Shown here in pieces: positions 1-9,123 of a stretch of DNA of 64,000 nt. Both the position numbers and the translations under genes were made by a program. The notes beneath the pieces were generated by a model that had not been told where the DNA came from, ran no database searches, and was given only the letters and a program-made list of their open reading frames with translations. Numbering within the stretch: position 1 is the stretch's first letter; every line of letters starts with the position of its first letter. The DNA lies in assembly GCA_045430285.1 (NCBI GenBank), contig JAILXV010000006.1, positions 62,001 to 126,000 on the forward strand. The letters are read 5' to 3'. The stretch is from Agarilytica sp045430285. Lineage in GTDB: Bacteria > Pseudomonadota > Gammaproteobacteria > Pseudomonadales > Cellvibrionaceae.

Positions 1-477
1 TCACGAATATTTCACACCCCCGATCGGTTTTCTATTCAAGGGCAGTATTTTTCTGACGCCGCACCGTACTTAATAGCTAACCAAGCGTCATTATCCGTAC
101 TCAACAATTCACTCCGTAAACAAGGCCTTCGGGAGATCGATATCCGCCATTTTCGAGCGAATATCATAATTCGGGGGATACCCGAGTTTTCTGAGCATGC
201 TGTGAACACACTTAGTCTTGGCAAGCTCCAGCCGTCATTTTCACTGATCGACCACTGCCAGCGCTGCGCGATGATCACCGTAGACCCAGAACGCGGTATA
301 TTTCTGCCCAAAGCGCTTCCCTTTCGAGAGCTCGCAGCACTCAATGCCATGCCAGGCAATCCTAAAGCGCCGGCTTTTGGCGTTAATGCCCGCCTTATCC
401 TCAACAACAACGGCAAAAGCGACGATACTGCAAAGCCACCGATACTAAGTGTCGGGCAAACGCTTTATATCGCCTAA
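1..477 (+). CDS. MOSC-domain protein, YcbX-like (5' end outside window)
   Basis: The frame is open from base 1 to a TAA at 475-477, giving 158 codons, so the start and the N-terminal beta-barrel domain lie left of the window. The visible part carries the MOSC-type C-terminal half: a basic stretch (IDIRHFRANIIIRG), then HCQRCAMITVDPERG with the conserved cysteine, then ALNAMPGNP and a final GxNARLIL...VGQTL. MOSC proteins of the YcbX type take part in molybdenum-cofactor-dependent reduction of N-hydroxylated compounds. This copy ends after the MOSC domain, with no C-terminal 2Fe-2S ferredoxin domain as in E. coli YcbX. An in-frame ATG does not occur near the left edge; a GTG at 202 exists but would cut the domain. 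Family assignment is firm; the exact substrate is unknown. Confidence 0.8.
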   Translation, partial: SRIFHTPDRFSIQGQYFSDAAPYLIANQASLSVLNNSLRKQGLREIDIRHFRANIIIRGIPEFSEHAVNTLSLGKLQPSFSLIDHCQRCAMITVDPERGIFLPKALPFRELAALNAMPGNPKAPAFGVNARLILNNNGKSDDTAKPPILSVGQTLYIA

Positions 478-558
478 TTTAGCACCGACTTGCTTCCTCG
501 AATCGAGTACAATGTGGCTTTACTTTGAGCACCATACTCTGGCGAATAACTTCACTTT

Positions 559-3500
559 ATGATTCCTGTACTAAACAATATCAACCCCGTTCAAGCGCAC
601 TATTTAGACTTCCTCAACGCTCTCCAGGCGACGAAGTTTAAAGGGGATATCAGCCCAGACTATGCCAGCCGCACCGTTCTCTCTACTGACAATTCGATAT
701 ATCAAGTCTTACCCCAGGGAGTGATCTACCCAGCCAACGAGAACGATCTCGTTATTTTGTCCCAATTGGCCGACCAAGAAATCTATCGCGATATCGTATT
801 ATCCGCTCGAGGCGGCGGCACAGGCACAAACGGACAATCATTGACGGATGGAATCGTGGTTGATGTAAGTAAACACATGAACACGGTTGTTGAAATTAAC
901 GCGGAAGAAAAGTGGGTCCGAGTACAAGCCGGGGTCGTTAAAGACCAACTTAACGCCGCGCTCAAACCTCACGGGCTCTTCTTCGCACCAGAATTATCGA
1001 CCAGCAACCGTGCAACCATCGGCGGCATGATCAATACCGATGCTTCGGGCCAAGGCTCCTGCCTCTATGGAAAAACCCGAAACCATGTGCTCGAATTAAA
1101 AACCGTGCTCCTCGATGGCTCCGTCATATCCTCTCGATCAATGAACGAAAGCGAACTTGAGGCCGTATGCGAACAACAAGACAAAACCGGCCTTATTCAT
1201 CGTATCGTGAATAATATTCAGCACGAACACAAAGACCTAGTTAGCGAAGTATTTCCCCCGCTCAATCGCTGCTTAACCGGCTACGACCTTGCGCATATTC
1301 GTGATGAAGAAAACCACTTTAACCTTAACAGTGTTATCTGCGGCAGCGAAGGAACACTAGGCTTTATCAGTGAGGCCAAACTCAATGTATTAAGCATTCC
1401 AAAGTGCTCTGCACTGGTCATTGTGAAGTACGATAATTTTGACACATCCTTGCGCGATGCCTCCGAGCTAATGAAGGCGCAGCCGACGTCAATTGAAACC
1501 ATCGACTCCAAAGTCCTTAACTTGGCCATGAATGATTTTATATGGCATCAGGTAGGCGAGTTTTTTGATGGTGAAGATTCAGCTGACGTAAGAGGTATCA
1601 ACCTTGTCGAATATACGGCTGACACCGAAGACCAATTAAAACAAAACCTAGAGAAGCTCACAAACGGCCTCGACGAAGATAATACCAATGAGCCCAATAA
1701 ACGTATTGGTTATGCCGTCGCGTGGGGTGATGATGCGGTAAAACGTATCTGGGCCATGCGTAAGCGCGCCGTTGGTTTGCTGGGTAACGCCGACAGTGAA
1801 GCTCGCCCTATTCCTTTCGTGGAAGACACCGCGGTCCCCCCAGAGCATTTGGCTGATTTTATTTTGGAGTTTCGAGAAATCCTCGATGCTTATCAGTTAG
1901 ATTACGGTATGTTTGGTCACGTTGACGCAGGGGTACTGCACGTGCGCCCAGCACTGGATATGAAAGATCCTGAGCAAGAAAAAATTGCCTGGGAAATATC
2001 CGATCGTATTGCCGAATTAACCCAACAATATCACGGCCTTCTCTGGGGCGAGCACGGTAAAGGCGTACGCTCAGAATATGCACCTAAATTCTTTGGTGAA
2101 CTGTACCCGCAACTACAGCGCATTAAATCTGCTTTCGACCCCCACAACCAACTTAATCCAGGCAAGATCGCAACCCCAGCAAAAGATATTGACCTGATCG
2201 CTATCGATGAATTCCCAACCCGCGGGCAAAGGGATCGCGACATCCCTGTAAAAATGTGGAATGCATTTGACGATGCCGTTTATTGTAATGGCAATGGCGC
2301 CTGCTTTAACTGGAATCCCAATGATGCGATGTGCCCCTCATGGAAAGCCACACGAGAGCGCTCTCAGTCGCCCAAAGGGCGCGCTTCATTATTGAGAGAG
2401 TGGCTAACACTCGTTGCACAGAAGTCTGAAACGGCCATCACTCAAAACAAATCAGGGCCCCTTCATTCCGTACTCGCCCTCCCACAAAAAGTTAGCAGCT
2501 GGCGAGCAAAGAACCGTGGAGATTATGATTTTTCTCATCAAGTATACGATGCAATGGCAACTTGCCTCGCCTGTAAATCATGTGCCGGCCAATGCCCCAT
2601 TAAAGTAAATGTGCCTGAGTTTCGCAGTCAGTTTTTAGCGCAATATCACAGCCGCTATTTTCGCCCACTAAAAGATTATCTTGTCGGCAGTTTGGAAACG
2701 CTGCTGCCAATCTGTGCAAAAGTGCCCCGCTTATATAATACGGTAATGGGCTTAGCGCCCGTCAAATCCATTTTAGCTAACTGGGTCGGCTTTGTTGATG
2801 GGCCAAAGCTTTCGCTAGAAAAACTTCAGGCCTTAGAGTTCGCATCAGAAACAACGCTCGCGTCTCTTTCAGAAACAGATCGGGAAAACTGTGTCGTCAT
2901 CGTTCAAGATGCATTTACCTCCTATTTTGAGGCACAATTGCTCTTGGATATCTGCGCACTACTAAAAAAACTTGGACTTCGCCCGCTTATTGCGCCCTAT
3001 AAAGCAAACGGAAAACCGTTACACGTCCATGGTTTTTTGAAACAGTTTGAAAAAGTTGCATCTCGCAATGCTAAACACCTGAAGCACATAGCCGCCTACG
3101 ACTTACCTCTCGTAGGCATAGATCCCTCAATGACACTGACGTATCAAAGTGAATACACAAAAACCCTTGGGGATGAAAACACGCCAAACGTACAACTTAT
3201 TCAAGACTGGTTAATCGAAAACATTGAAAGCCTAACGATCCCGAAAATCTCAGAAGAGCAAACTAAACAATTTCGACTAATGCCCCACTGTACGGAAAGC
3301 ACTAACGCGAGTGGCTCAATCAAAAACTGGCAGCGACTATTTGAGGCTTTTGGAAACTCCCTGCTCGTTGAAAATGTCGGCTGCTGCGGAATGTCAGGAA
3401 CCTTTGGTCACGAAGCCCGCAATCTAGAAACATCAAAGAAAATATTTACGATGAGCTGGAAGCAGAAAGTTGAACAATTTCATGAAAATGAAGAGCTGGT

Positions 3501-3600
3501 GGCTACTGGGTTTTCCTGCAGAAGTCAGGTAAAGCGTGAAGCACAAAAAGCAATTCCACACCCACTACAAGCGCTACTAAAAACGATAGAAGAGCTTTAG
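559..3600 (+). CDS. ydiJ: FAD-binding and Fe-S oxidoreductase, YdiJ family
   Basis: A 1013-residue protein, close to the usual length of E. coli YdiJ. It has an N-terminal FAD-binding-4 (PCMH) domain with the Gly-rich GGGTGTNGQSLTDG segment near residue 80, and a FAD-oxidase C-terminal domain to about residue 560. Two cysteine clusters follow: CNGNGACF...MCP near 576, and CLACKSCAGQCP near 669, the latter a 4Fe-4S ferredoxin pattern. A CCG-type segment (CCGMSGTFGHE) lies near 941. The layout is that of a D-lactate/glycolate-type dehydrogenase fused to its Fe-S partner, passing electrons to the quinone pool. Members of this family have been reported to oxidise D-2-hydroxyglutarate; that substrate is inferred here. 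No strong Shine-Dalgarno precedes the ATG. The last 24 bases overlap the 3' end of the opposing gene. Confidence 0.88.
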   Translation: MIPVLNNINPVQAHYLDFLNALQATKFKGDISPDYASRTVLSTDNSIYQVLPQGVIYPANENDLVILSQLADQEIYRDIVLSARGGGTGTNGQSLTDGIVVDVSKHMNTVVEINAEEKWVRVQAGVVKDQLNAALKPHGLFFAPELSTSNRATIGGMINTDASGQGSCLYGKTRNHVLELKTVLLDGSVISSRSMNESELEAVCEQQDKTGLIHRIVNNIQHEHKDLVSEVFPPLNRCLTGYDLAHIRDEENHFNLNSVICGSEGTLGFISEAKLNVLSIPKCSALVIVKYDNFDTSLRDASELMKAQPTSIETIDSKVLNLAMNDFIWHQVGEFFDGEDSADVRGINLVEYTADTEDQLKQNLEKLTNGLDEDNTNEPNKRIGYAVAWGDDAVKRIWAMRKRAVGLLGNADSEARPIPFVEDTAVPPEHLADFILEFREILDAYQLDYGMFGHVDAGVLHVRPALDMKDPEQEKIAWEISDRIAELTQQYHGLLWGEHGKGVRSEYAPKFFGELYPQLQRIKSAFDPHNQLNPGKIATPAKDIDLIAIDEFPTRGQRDRDIPVKMWNAFDDAVYCNGNGACFNWNPNDAMCPSWKATRERSQSPKGRASLLREWLTLVAQKSETAITQNKSGPLHSVLALPQKVSSWRAKNRGDYDFSHQVYDAMATCLACKSCAGQCPIKVNVPEFRSQFLAQYHSRYFRPLKDYLVGSLETLLPICAKVPRLYNTVMGLAPVKSILANWVGFVDGPKLSLEKLQALEFASETTLASLSETDRENCVVIVQDAFTSYFEAQLLLDICALLKKLGLRPLIAPYKANGKPLHVHGFLKQFEKVASRNAKHLKHIAAYDLPLVGIDPSMTLTYQSEYTKTLGDENTPNVQLIQDWLIENIESLTIPKISEEQTKQFRLMPHCTESTNASGSIKNWQRLFEAFGNSLLVENVGCCGMSGTFGHEARNLETSKKIFTMSWKQKVEQFHENEELVATGFSCRSQVKREAQKAIPHPLQALLKTIEEL

Positions 3601-4122
3601 GCTAGAGTTAAACCCATCAACAATAATGTCGTTACCCCCATCAAAATCATAAGCTAGGTCTTGATAGTATTTAAAGTCTGCAATAAGGCCAATGTTTTGT
3701 CCCAACAAACCATGCTTATAAGACACACCTAATAAATACCCGTTAGCCGTTTTGTGCCATTGATATTGCGCGGCACCCGCGTAGGCTTCAACACTTGCTT
3801 CATCACCGATATAACGTAAATAGTTAAGCACACGAAACCCCACCAAGCGGCCACTACCAGGTAATATTTCTTCTCGCCTTACAGGCAATGTATATTCAAT
3901 TACAGCTCCCAAGGCCGATTTAGTACTCGCGTGACGGTACGCACCCAACGAGAATGTCGCGGCAGTGGAATTATCTTCACGCTGAACGCTCCGTTTCTGA
4001 TCAATATCGAGTGCCAATTTACTGCCTCCGAAAGAAAACTCATAAAAACTTTCAGAAAACACGTGCATACAGGTTAACCCAAGCATCAATATAGAAATTT
4101 GAAACACACTTTTGGCTCGCAT
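3577..4122 (-). CDS. Small outer-membrane beta-barrel-like protein, unknown function
   Basis: I do not recognise a named family. The 181-residue product starts with a signal peptide (basic start, hydrophobic ILMLGLTCMHVF, cleavage near residue 23). It then shows alternating polar and hydrophobic strands with many aromatic residues (YEFSFGG, VEAYAGAAQYQWHK, LIADFKYYQDLAYDF) and ends in the aromatic-terminated strand SLKLFYRF, the usual C-terminal signature of an outer-membrane barrel. A probable AGGGA ribosome site precedes the ATG. It begins 12 bases after the Wzi-like gene, so the two are almost certainly co-transcribed, suggesting a role at the cell surface with capsule or exopolysaccharide. 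The stop codon lies inside the 3' end of the convergent ydiJ gene. Function is inferred from position only. Confidence 0.7.
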   Translation of the reverse strand: MRAKSVFQISILMLGLTCMHVFSESFYEFSFGGSKLALDIDQKRSVQREDNSTAATFSLGAYRHASTKSALGAVIEYTLPVRREEILPGSGRLVGFRVLNYLRYIGDEASVEAYAGAAQYQWHKTANGYLLGVSYKHGLLGQNIGLIADFKYYQDLAYDFDGGNDIIVDGFNSSLKLFYRF

Positions 4123-4134
4123 AGTTTTCCCTAA

Positions 4135-5595
4135 TTATTTCTCTATCGACATTCTGAATTGACTAAACTCTTCGCCAAAATCGTCTTTCCCAAAATACGC
4201 ACCGATGGTCACCACACGCTTACGCCATGGAAACACATAATCCAGCTCCACCTCCCAGCGCTCATCGAAGTCGTATACACCCGTGTCTAGGTACTTTGCC
4301 GTTCGCACATTTGCGATAACAACATGGTCATTGGAGCGCTGCCATTGTCCCTTCGCGAAATAACTCGTTCCTTCTACGGCGATATCCAGATCTCTCTGTG
4401 TTTGCATTGCCCAATGTCCAAGAACAAACCCGTCATTAACATAGCCTTTCTCATACACGTTATTTGTATACCAAGCATCTTGCCAATCAGAATATTCAAA
4501 AGCAAAACTAACCGCGTCAGACATAAAGTAGGGGAAATATAATCCAGCAGTAAGTGCTGTATTTCCCAGTTGGTAGCTCTTGTTATTAGAGGTATCTTCA
4601 CCCGCAAGCTCTAGCGCGAAAGAAAAAGGTATATCACCGTCAAAATTGATTTTGCTCGAAACAGCAGCAATTTGATTGCCAGACTCCTCCTCTACATTTG
4701 CATCATTATCGCTACCCCGAGGATCAACAAAGGCACGTGCTAATGTCCCTGCACTAACAGGACGTTCACCGCCACCAAACTGAAATACCCTAGAGGCTCC
4801 TAAGGTCCACCAAGGCTTTGGTTGCACACTCAAATGAAAGCCGGCAAGGAGAGGCTTATCTTTGTCACTCGGCGCTTCGCCCTCTCTATAGGTCACTAGC
4901 TGGCGAGACATTTGTGAAAGAAAACCCAGGTAATTCCAGCGCAGCCCTAAGAACTCGATGGGCAAATTATTACTGAGAGATATAGATGGCATAGGCTCTG
5001 CGTTAGTGCTCAACAACTGAGCGGACCCTTGAAACGGAGAAAGCCACATATCTCTATAACCAATATCCAGTTGAGCCCATTCAACCCCCATCGACAACGT
5101 ACTGCCATTCGCAGAATGGCTATCCTCTAAGGTCGCGTCCTTAGATGAAGTTGTACCCGCCCCCAGATATAACGCTAGCCAATCCGCCATCTGCCATTGC
5201 CCACGCACGCTTGCGTATCCATGAGTGTTAGTTCGTCTACCATGAGCATTAGGCATTGCCTGCTCATCATCAGAAACGCGAACACTGGCACTCGCATGAG
5301 TAAGAGCAAAACGGCGTGCATGAGGTTTTAAAGAAAGGTTTAATCGGCTATAGAGTCGCGGGTGACTATCACGAATTTTTTCCATATAGAGAAAAATCGT
5401 CGCTAAACTATACGGCTTGGTTAAATTGGGTATTCCAGATACCGATGCCAAACGCTCTACTTCATTTTCCAATAAGGGAGATATCCCGATCGGCAAATAA
5501 GGCGACACACCCTCAGCATAGCCATCAGATAGCCAAAACAAGGTTGCGCCGGCCATACAAAAACTTAAAAGAAGTCTCTTTAAGTGAAATAACAT
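4135..5595 (-). CDS. Capsule assembly Wzi-family outer-membrane protein
   Basis: The 486-residue protein has a signal peptide ending near YAEG, followed by a segment typical of the Wzi family: a mature N terminus that mentions the polar start SPYLPIGISP and the helix-prone LLENEVERLASVSG. The remainder is a long series of amphipathic strands (for example WLALYLGAGTTSS, MGVEWAQLDIGYRD, VSFAFEYSDWQDAWY). It ends in FSQFRMSIEK, not in a classical terminal Phe. Wzi is an outer-membrane lectin-like barrel that anchors capsular polysaccharide to the cell surface. It is the first gene of a two-gene unit with the small barrel protein, and is divergent from two glycosyltransferases at 5777-8987. That makes a capsule or exopolysaccharide role likely. 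Confidence 0.8.
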   Translation of the reverse strand: MLFHLKRLLLSFCMAGATLFWLSDGYAEGVSPYLPIGISPLLENEVERLASVSGIPNLTKPYSLATIFLYMEKIRDSHPRLYSRLNLSLKPHARRFALTHASASVRVSDDEQAMPNAHGRRTNTHGYASVRGQWQMADWLALYLGAGTTSSKDATLEDSHSANGSTLSMGVEWAQLDIGYRDMWLSPFQGSAQLLSTNAEPMPSISLSNNLPIEFLGLRWNYLGFLSQMSRQLVTYREGEAPSDKDKPLLAGFHLSVQPKPWWTLGASRVFQFGGGERPVSAGTLARAFVDPRGSDNDANVEEESGNQIAAVSSKINFDGDIPFSFALELAGEDTSNNKSYQLGNTALTAGLYFPYFMSDAVSFAFEYSDWQDAWYTNNVYEKGYVNDGFVLGHWAMQTQRDLDIAVEGTSYFAKGQWQRSNDHVVIANVRTAKYLDTGVYDFDERWEVELDYVFPWRKRVVTIGAYFGKDDFGEEFSQFRMSIEK

Positions 5596-5776
5596 AATAC
5601 TACACGTACCTGTGAACCTTTGGTTTTGACTAAAAGCTTTGGTTAAAACCCTAACTTTCAGACGGAGTCATTATACGGGCTTTCTACAACTCGTGCAGGA
5701 ATTAACCTTCTCCACTTCACTATGTTTTAACCTGCCACCATTTGATACACTCTCGATCTTTCTTGACTACATCAAT

Positions 5777-6859
5777 ATGCGACCCAAAATACTCTTTATT
5801 CCAGTTTCTTCTCCCAAGGGCATTGGCGAATATATGCGCTCTTTGGCGATTGCTCAGGCCTTATGCTCGAAACTGGAAATCAATGATATTGCGTTCGTAC
5901 TCAGCGAACAGGCTCCCTACATCGAAGACTGCCCATTTACTGTATATCGATGCCCAAGTTCGCCGACGATGCACTCTGCTCTTGTTAATCGCTATATCGA
6001 TGAATTTCGCCCAACTATTGTTGTGTTTGACGCTTCTGGCCGCGCAGCACAAATCAAACACGCAAAAAAATCTGGCGCGCACACTATTTTCATCGCCCAA
6101 CACACAAAAAAACTGATAAAGGGCCTTGGATTTAGACGCCTGCCCTTTACCGATCAGATTTGGTTTGTACAACCACCCTATGCACTCCCATCCATTGAAG
6201 TCTGGTCAAAATTAAAGCTGGCTATATTTAAGCGGACTCGAGTAAAAGCCATTGGTCCCATATTCCAGCAGCCAGATCCCAAGGAGGTGAGACAAATCCT
6301 TTTCGAATTAAACCTCCAAAAAGGCGATTTTATCCTTATAAATTCAGGCAGTGGCGGCCATAAAATCAATGGCATTCTCGCCGCGAAAACCTTTTCTCAA
6401 GCGGGGAAGCTTTTTTCTCAAACAACTGGAAAAAAAGTCGTCATAGTATACGGCCCAAACTTTCCCGGTGACATATCAAATAACACTCCAGATGAAGTTC
6501 AATCATCAAGCTGCATTCATATTCGATCCATGCCGCAAGCGAAATTCACCGCACTTTTGTCTGTTGCCCAGGGGGCAATATTGGGGGGAGGAAGCGCGTT
6601 ATTTCAAGCCATCAGTTTTTCCACTCCTACCGTTACCTGTGCAATTTCCAAAGATCAAAATGAACGAATAAATCAATACCTCAATGCAAACAATACAAAG
6701 GAAGGATTTGTTAGAAAAAGCGAATTAAATAGCATAACGCTTTCTAAGCTGCTTGTTCAGCTTATCAAAGAAAGACCACTAGCAAACGAACCTCATTTAG
6801 AGAGCGGACTAAACTCCGCCTGTCATGAGTTATTCACGCTAATCAATAGAGCTAGATGA
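5777..6859 (+). CDS. GT-B-type glycosyltransferase-like protein (MurG/PseG-like)
   Basis: I chose the ATG at 5777 (MRPKILFIPVSS), giving 360 residues. A TTG 138 bases upstream would add a sequence that does not look like the family. The N-terminal half begins with the beta-strand/loop KILFIPVSSPKGIGEYMRS, typical of GT-B donors and UDP-sugar hydrolases of the PseG/MurG group. The C-terminal half has FILINSGSGGHK and a GGGSALFQAISFSTPTV loop, where MurG-like enzymes bind the nucleotide-sugar. It ends 7 bases before the next glycosyltransferase, so the two form an operon divergent from the Wzi-like gene. The donor, acceptor and exact family are not recognisable; an epimerase/hydrolase of the PseG type is an alternative. 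Confidence 0.72.
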   Translation: MRPKILFIPVSSPKGIGEYMRSLAIAQALCSKLEINDIAFVLSEQAPYIEDCPFTVYRCPSSPTMHSALVNRYIDEFRPTIVVFDASGRAAQIKHAKKSGAHTIFIAQHTKKLIKGLGFRRLPFTDQIWFVQPPYALPSIEVWSKLKLAIFKRTRVKAIGPIFQQPDPKEVRQILFELNLQKGDFILINSGSGGHKINGILAAKTFSQAGKLFSQTTGKKVVIVYGPNFPGDISNNTPDEVQSSSCIHIRSMPQAKFTALLSVAQGAILGGGSALFQAISFSTPTVTCAISKDQNERINQYLNANNTKEGFVRKSELNSITLSKLLVQLIKERPLANEPHLESGLNSACHELFTLINRAR

Positions 6860-6866
6860 TTCTAAG

Positions 6867-8987
6867 ATGGAAACAAAAAAAATCGCCGTTATTATCGATA
6901 CGCTAAACGGCGGCGGTGCAGAGAAAATATGCTTAACATTAACCAAAGCATTTAACGATAACGGAATAGAATCACACCTTATTGTGCTAAAAAGAAAGTG
7001 CTCCTATACTCTGTCAGATCAAAATCACATCCACTTTATTTATAACAACCCAAAGATAAAGCTGCATAAAAAATCCGTCCAACTTGATGCAGCAAAAAAG
7101 CTCAATAGCCTCGCAAACAAACTTGGGGGGTTCGACGCCTACTTTTCTAACCTCGACAACTGCCACCCAATCGTTGACAAAGCCTGCCTACCAAACTGTT
7201 TATATGTGATTCACAATTCAATCGAGCACATACTAAAAGCGAGCAAACAACTCGGCCCACTAAAATACCGACGGAAACTCAATGCATTTAAATCGCTCAA
7301 CAACAAAAACATCATTACGGTATCCAATGGAATAAGAAAAGAAATAGATACTCTCAATCATGTAAATGCAAAGTCTATTACCACCATCTACAACCCAATC
7401 GACATTGATGACATTCGTGAAAAATCGATTCTCTCACGTGACGACATTCCATCATCACCATATATTATATACGCAGGCAGAATAGCCACCCAAAAACGCC
7501 TCGACGTGCTCATCAAAGCCTTTCAGCTGCTTCAAACCGAAGTGGACTTAGTTATTTTAAGTAATAATCCACGAAAATTAACATCAATAATTAAACGTTA
7601 TAATTCGAAAGACAAGAATATCATTGTCAGAAATTTTAGACAAAACCCCTACCCGTGGATTAAAAACGCTAAAACCCTGGTACTTAGCTCCGATTTTGAA
7701 GGCTTAGGGATGGTGCTTATCGAAGCCTTAGCAGTAGGAACACCAACAGTAAGCACAGACTGCCCTCACGGCCCAAACGAAATCATGACGGGTGAACTAG
7801 CGAAATACTTGGCCCCGCCAGGCGATTATAAAACCCTCGCAAAGAAGATTGACGACGCTATTGGATCAAGCATAAACACCCCCCAAATATTGGAAGAAGT
7901 CACACTTAAGAGAGCCGTACAAAAATACATTCAATCCACACAAAATCTTTGCACGCCCCCTTCACTACAAATAACATTCTATTTACCAAGCGATACCCAA
8001 CTGGATAAGTTCGACACCGCGCCGCCCTACACTTCATTACAAGAAATCTCTCAGGGAGAAGAGCCGTGGATTCTACAAACCTATAAGATTTTAAAACACT
8101 TCGGGCTTGATGTAAAAATCAGCAACACACTTCCAAACAAGGGTGCTCTTGTTTTTGATCAACGTAACATAACCAGCCTATTTAAGGAAAGATATAAAGA
8201 CCTTAACAAGTTAATTCTCGTAGGCTATCGGGGTAACGCCCATGATATGTATATTCATGACTTCGAGCTACTCCATAGCAGTTATCTTGCAGATTACGAT
8301 AGACGATTTCCGATTTCACACTGGCCGGCACCTGGGATTATACCTAGAAAAAAATCCCGTGCTGACACGATAAAACGTATCGCCTTCGAAGGGTTCCCCC
8401 CCCCTCACCAAGGTTTTCAAAGTCAGGAATGGTTTGACTTTCTTAAATCGCTGGGAATTGAATCAGTGCATAACTGCTTCACAGCAGCCCAGAAGAAAGG
8501 AAGCGAGTTTTCAGCTTCCTCCAGAACAGACTATTCAGATATCGATTTAATTGTTGCGATGAACACAGGACAAAATAGATATATTACAAATAATCCAGCC
8601 CTTCAACTTTACAACGCTTGGCAAGCAGGCGTTCCGGTAATACTTAGTCATGAGCAGACCTACAGAGAGATAGGCCTGCCAGGTGAAGACTATATTGAAG
8701 CAGCGTGCCTAGAAGATGCAAAACAAGCTATAAAACAATTGATAGAGCGGCCCGACACCTATCGAAAAATGAGGGAGTCAGGCAACAAAAAAGCGCGTCA
8801 ATATACGTACGAAGCCGTGTTCCGCGCTTGGAAGCATTTCTTTGAGGAGGTATTGCCAGAAAAAATATCTGAAAGAGAAAAAAAAATCAGCTACAAAGTC
8901 AGTCGTTATATTCCCATTAAAATACGCTACAGGCTAACATTTGTATCGAGATGGTTAATCCGTAAAAAGACAAATAAATATGTCTAG
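6867..8987 (+). CDS. Two-domain glycosyltransferase, group 1 (GT4) N-terminal half
   Basis: A 706-residue protein with two glycosyltransferase-like modules. Residues 1-365 form a GT4 enzyme: the N-terminal GGGAEKICLTLTKAF donor loop, IIYAGRIATQKR at the start of the second Rossmann domain, and SSDFEGLGMVLIEALAVG with the E-x7-E motif, then GTPTVSTDCPHGPNE. From about 370 on there is a second GT-B-like part with LQLYNAWQAGVPVILSHEQ and a terminal helical bundle (MRESGNKKARQYTYEAVFRAWKHF, positions 630-665). A basic tail (residues 680-700) may sit on the membrane. The gene looks AT-richer than its neighbours, as is common for surface-sugar genes that move between strains. Residues around 510 are encoded over a run of nine C's. 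Substrates cannot be told from sequence. Confidence 0.82.
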   Translation: METKKIAVIIDTLNGGGAEKICLTLTKAFNDNGIESHLIVLKRKCSYTLSDQNHIHFIYNNPKIKLHKKSVQLDAAKKLNSLANKLGGFDAYFSNLDNCHPIVDKACLPNCLYVIHNSIEHILKASKQLGPLKYRRKLNAFKSLNNKNIITVSNGIRKEIDTLNHVNAKSITTIYNPIDIDDIREKSILSRDDIPSSPYIIYAGRIATQKRLDVLIKAFQLLQTEVDLVILSNNPRKLTSIIKRYNSKDKNIIVRNFRQNPYPWIKNAKTLVLSSDFEGLGMVLIEALAVGTPTVSTDCPHGPNEIMTGELAKYLAPPGDYKTLAKKIDDAIGSSINTPQILEEVTLKRAVQKYIQSTQNLCTPPSLQITFYLPSDTQLDKFDTAPPYTSLQEISQGEEPWILQTYKILKHFGLDVKISNTLPNKGALVFDQRNITSLFKERYKDLNKLILVGYRGNAHDMYIHDFELLHSSYLADYDRRFPISHWPAPGIIPRKKSRADTIKRIAFEGFPPPHQGFQSQEWFDFLKSLGIESVHNCFTAAQKKGSEFSASSRTDYSDIDLIVAMNTGQNRYITNNPALQLYNAWQAGVPVILSHEQTYREIGLPGEDYIEAACLEDAKQAIKQLIERPDTYRKMRESGNKKARQYTYEAVFRAWKHFFEEVLPEKISEREKKISYKVSRYIPIKIRYRLTFVSRWLIRKKTNKYV
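8396..8404 (+). repeat. C9 homopolymer inside glycosyltransferase gene
   Basis: Nine consecutive C's encode part of FEGFPPPHQGF in the second module of the glycosyltransferase. The frame is intact in this sequence. Runs of this length in surface-sugar genes can slip during replication and switch the gene on and off; that is an inference here. Confidence 0.6.
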
Positions 8988-9055
8988 CTCAAAAATCCCT
9001 CCCCCCAAATAAACAAATATTTTTTGTGGATTAGTAGTTTATCTGACACAAAAAA

Positions 9056-9089
9056 GCCCGTGTTAGACATCATAGTCCTACTAACGGGC
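9056..9089 (-). terminator. Rho-independent terminator of the pnt operon
   Basis: Read on the minus strand, GGCCCGTTAG pairs with CTAACACGGGC across a 14-base loop and is followed by TTTTTT. It lies 35 bases after the pntB stop codon. On the plus strand the same stem is followed by only TTTAATC, so it may also slow transcripts from the glycosyltransferase gene. Confidence 0.8.
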
Positions 9090-9123
9090 CTTTAATCAAA
9101 CAAATCATTAATAAACAAACAAC

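Noticed and set aside
5639..5776. N-terminal extension of the first glycosyltransferase from a TTG
   Set aside because: The added 46 residues do not match the fold; the family N terminus begins at the ATG at 5777.
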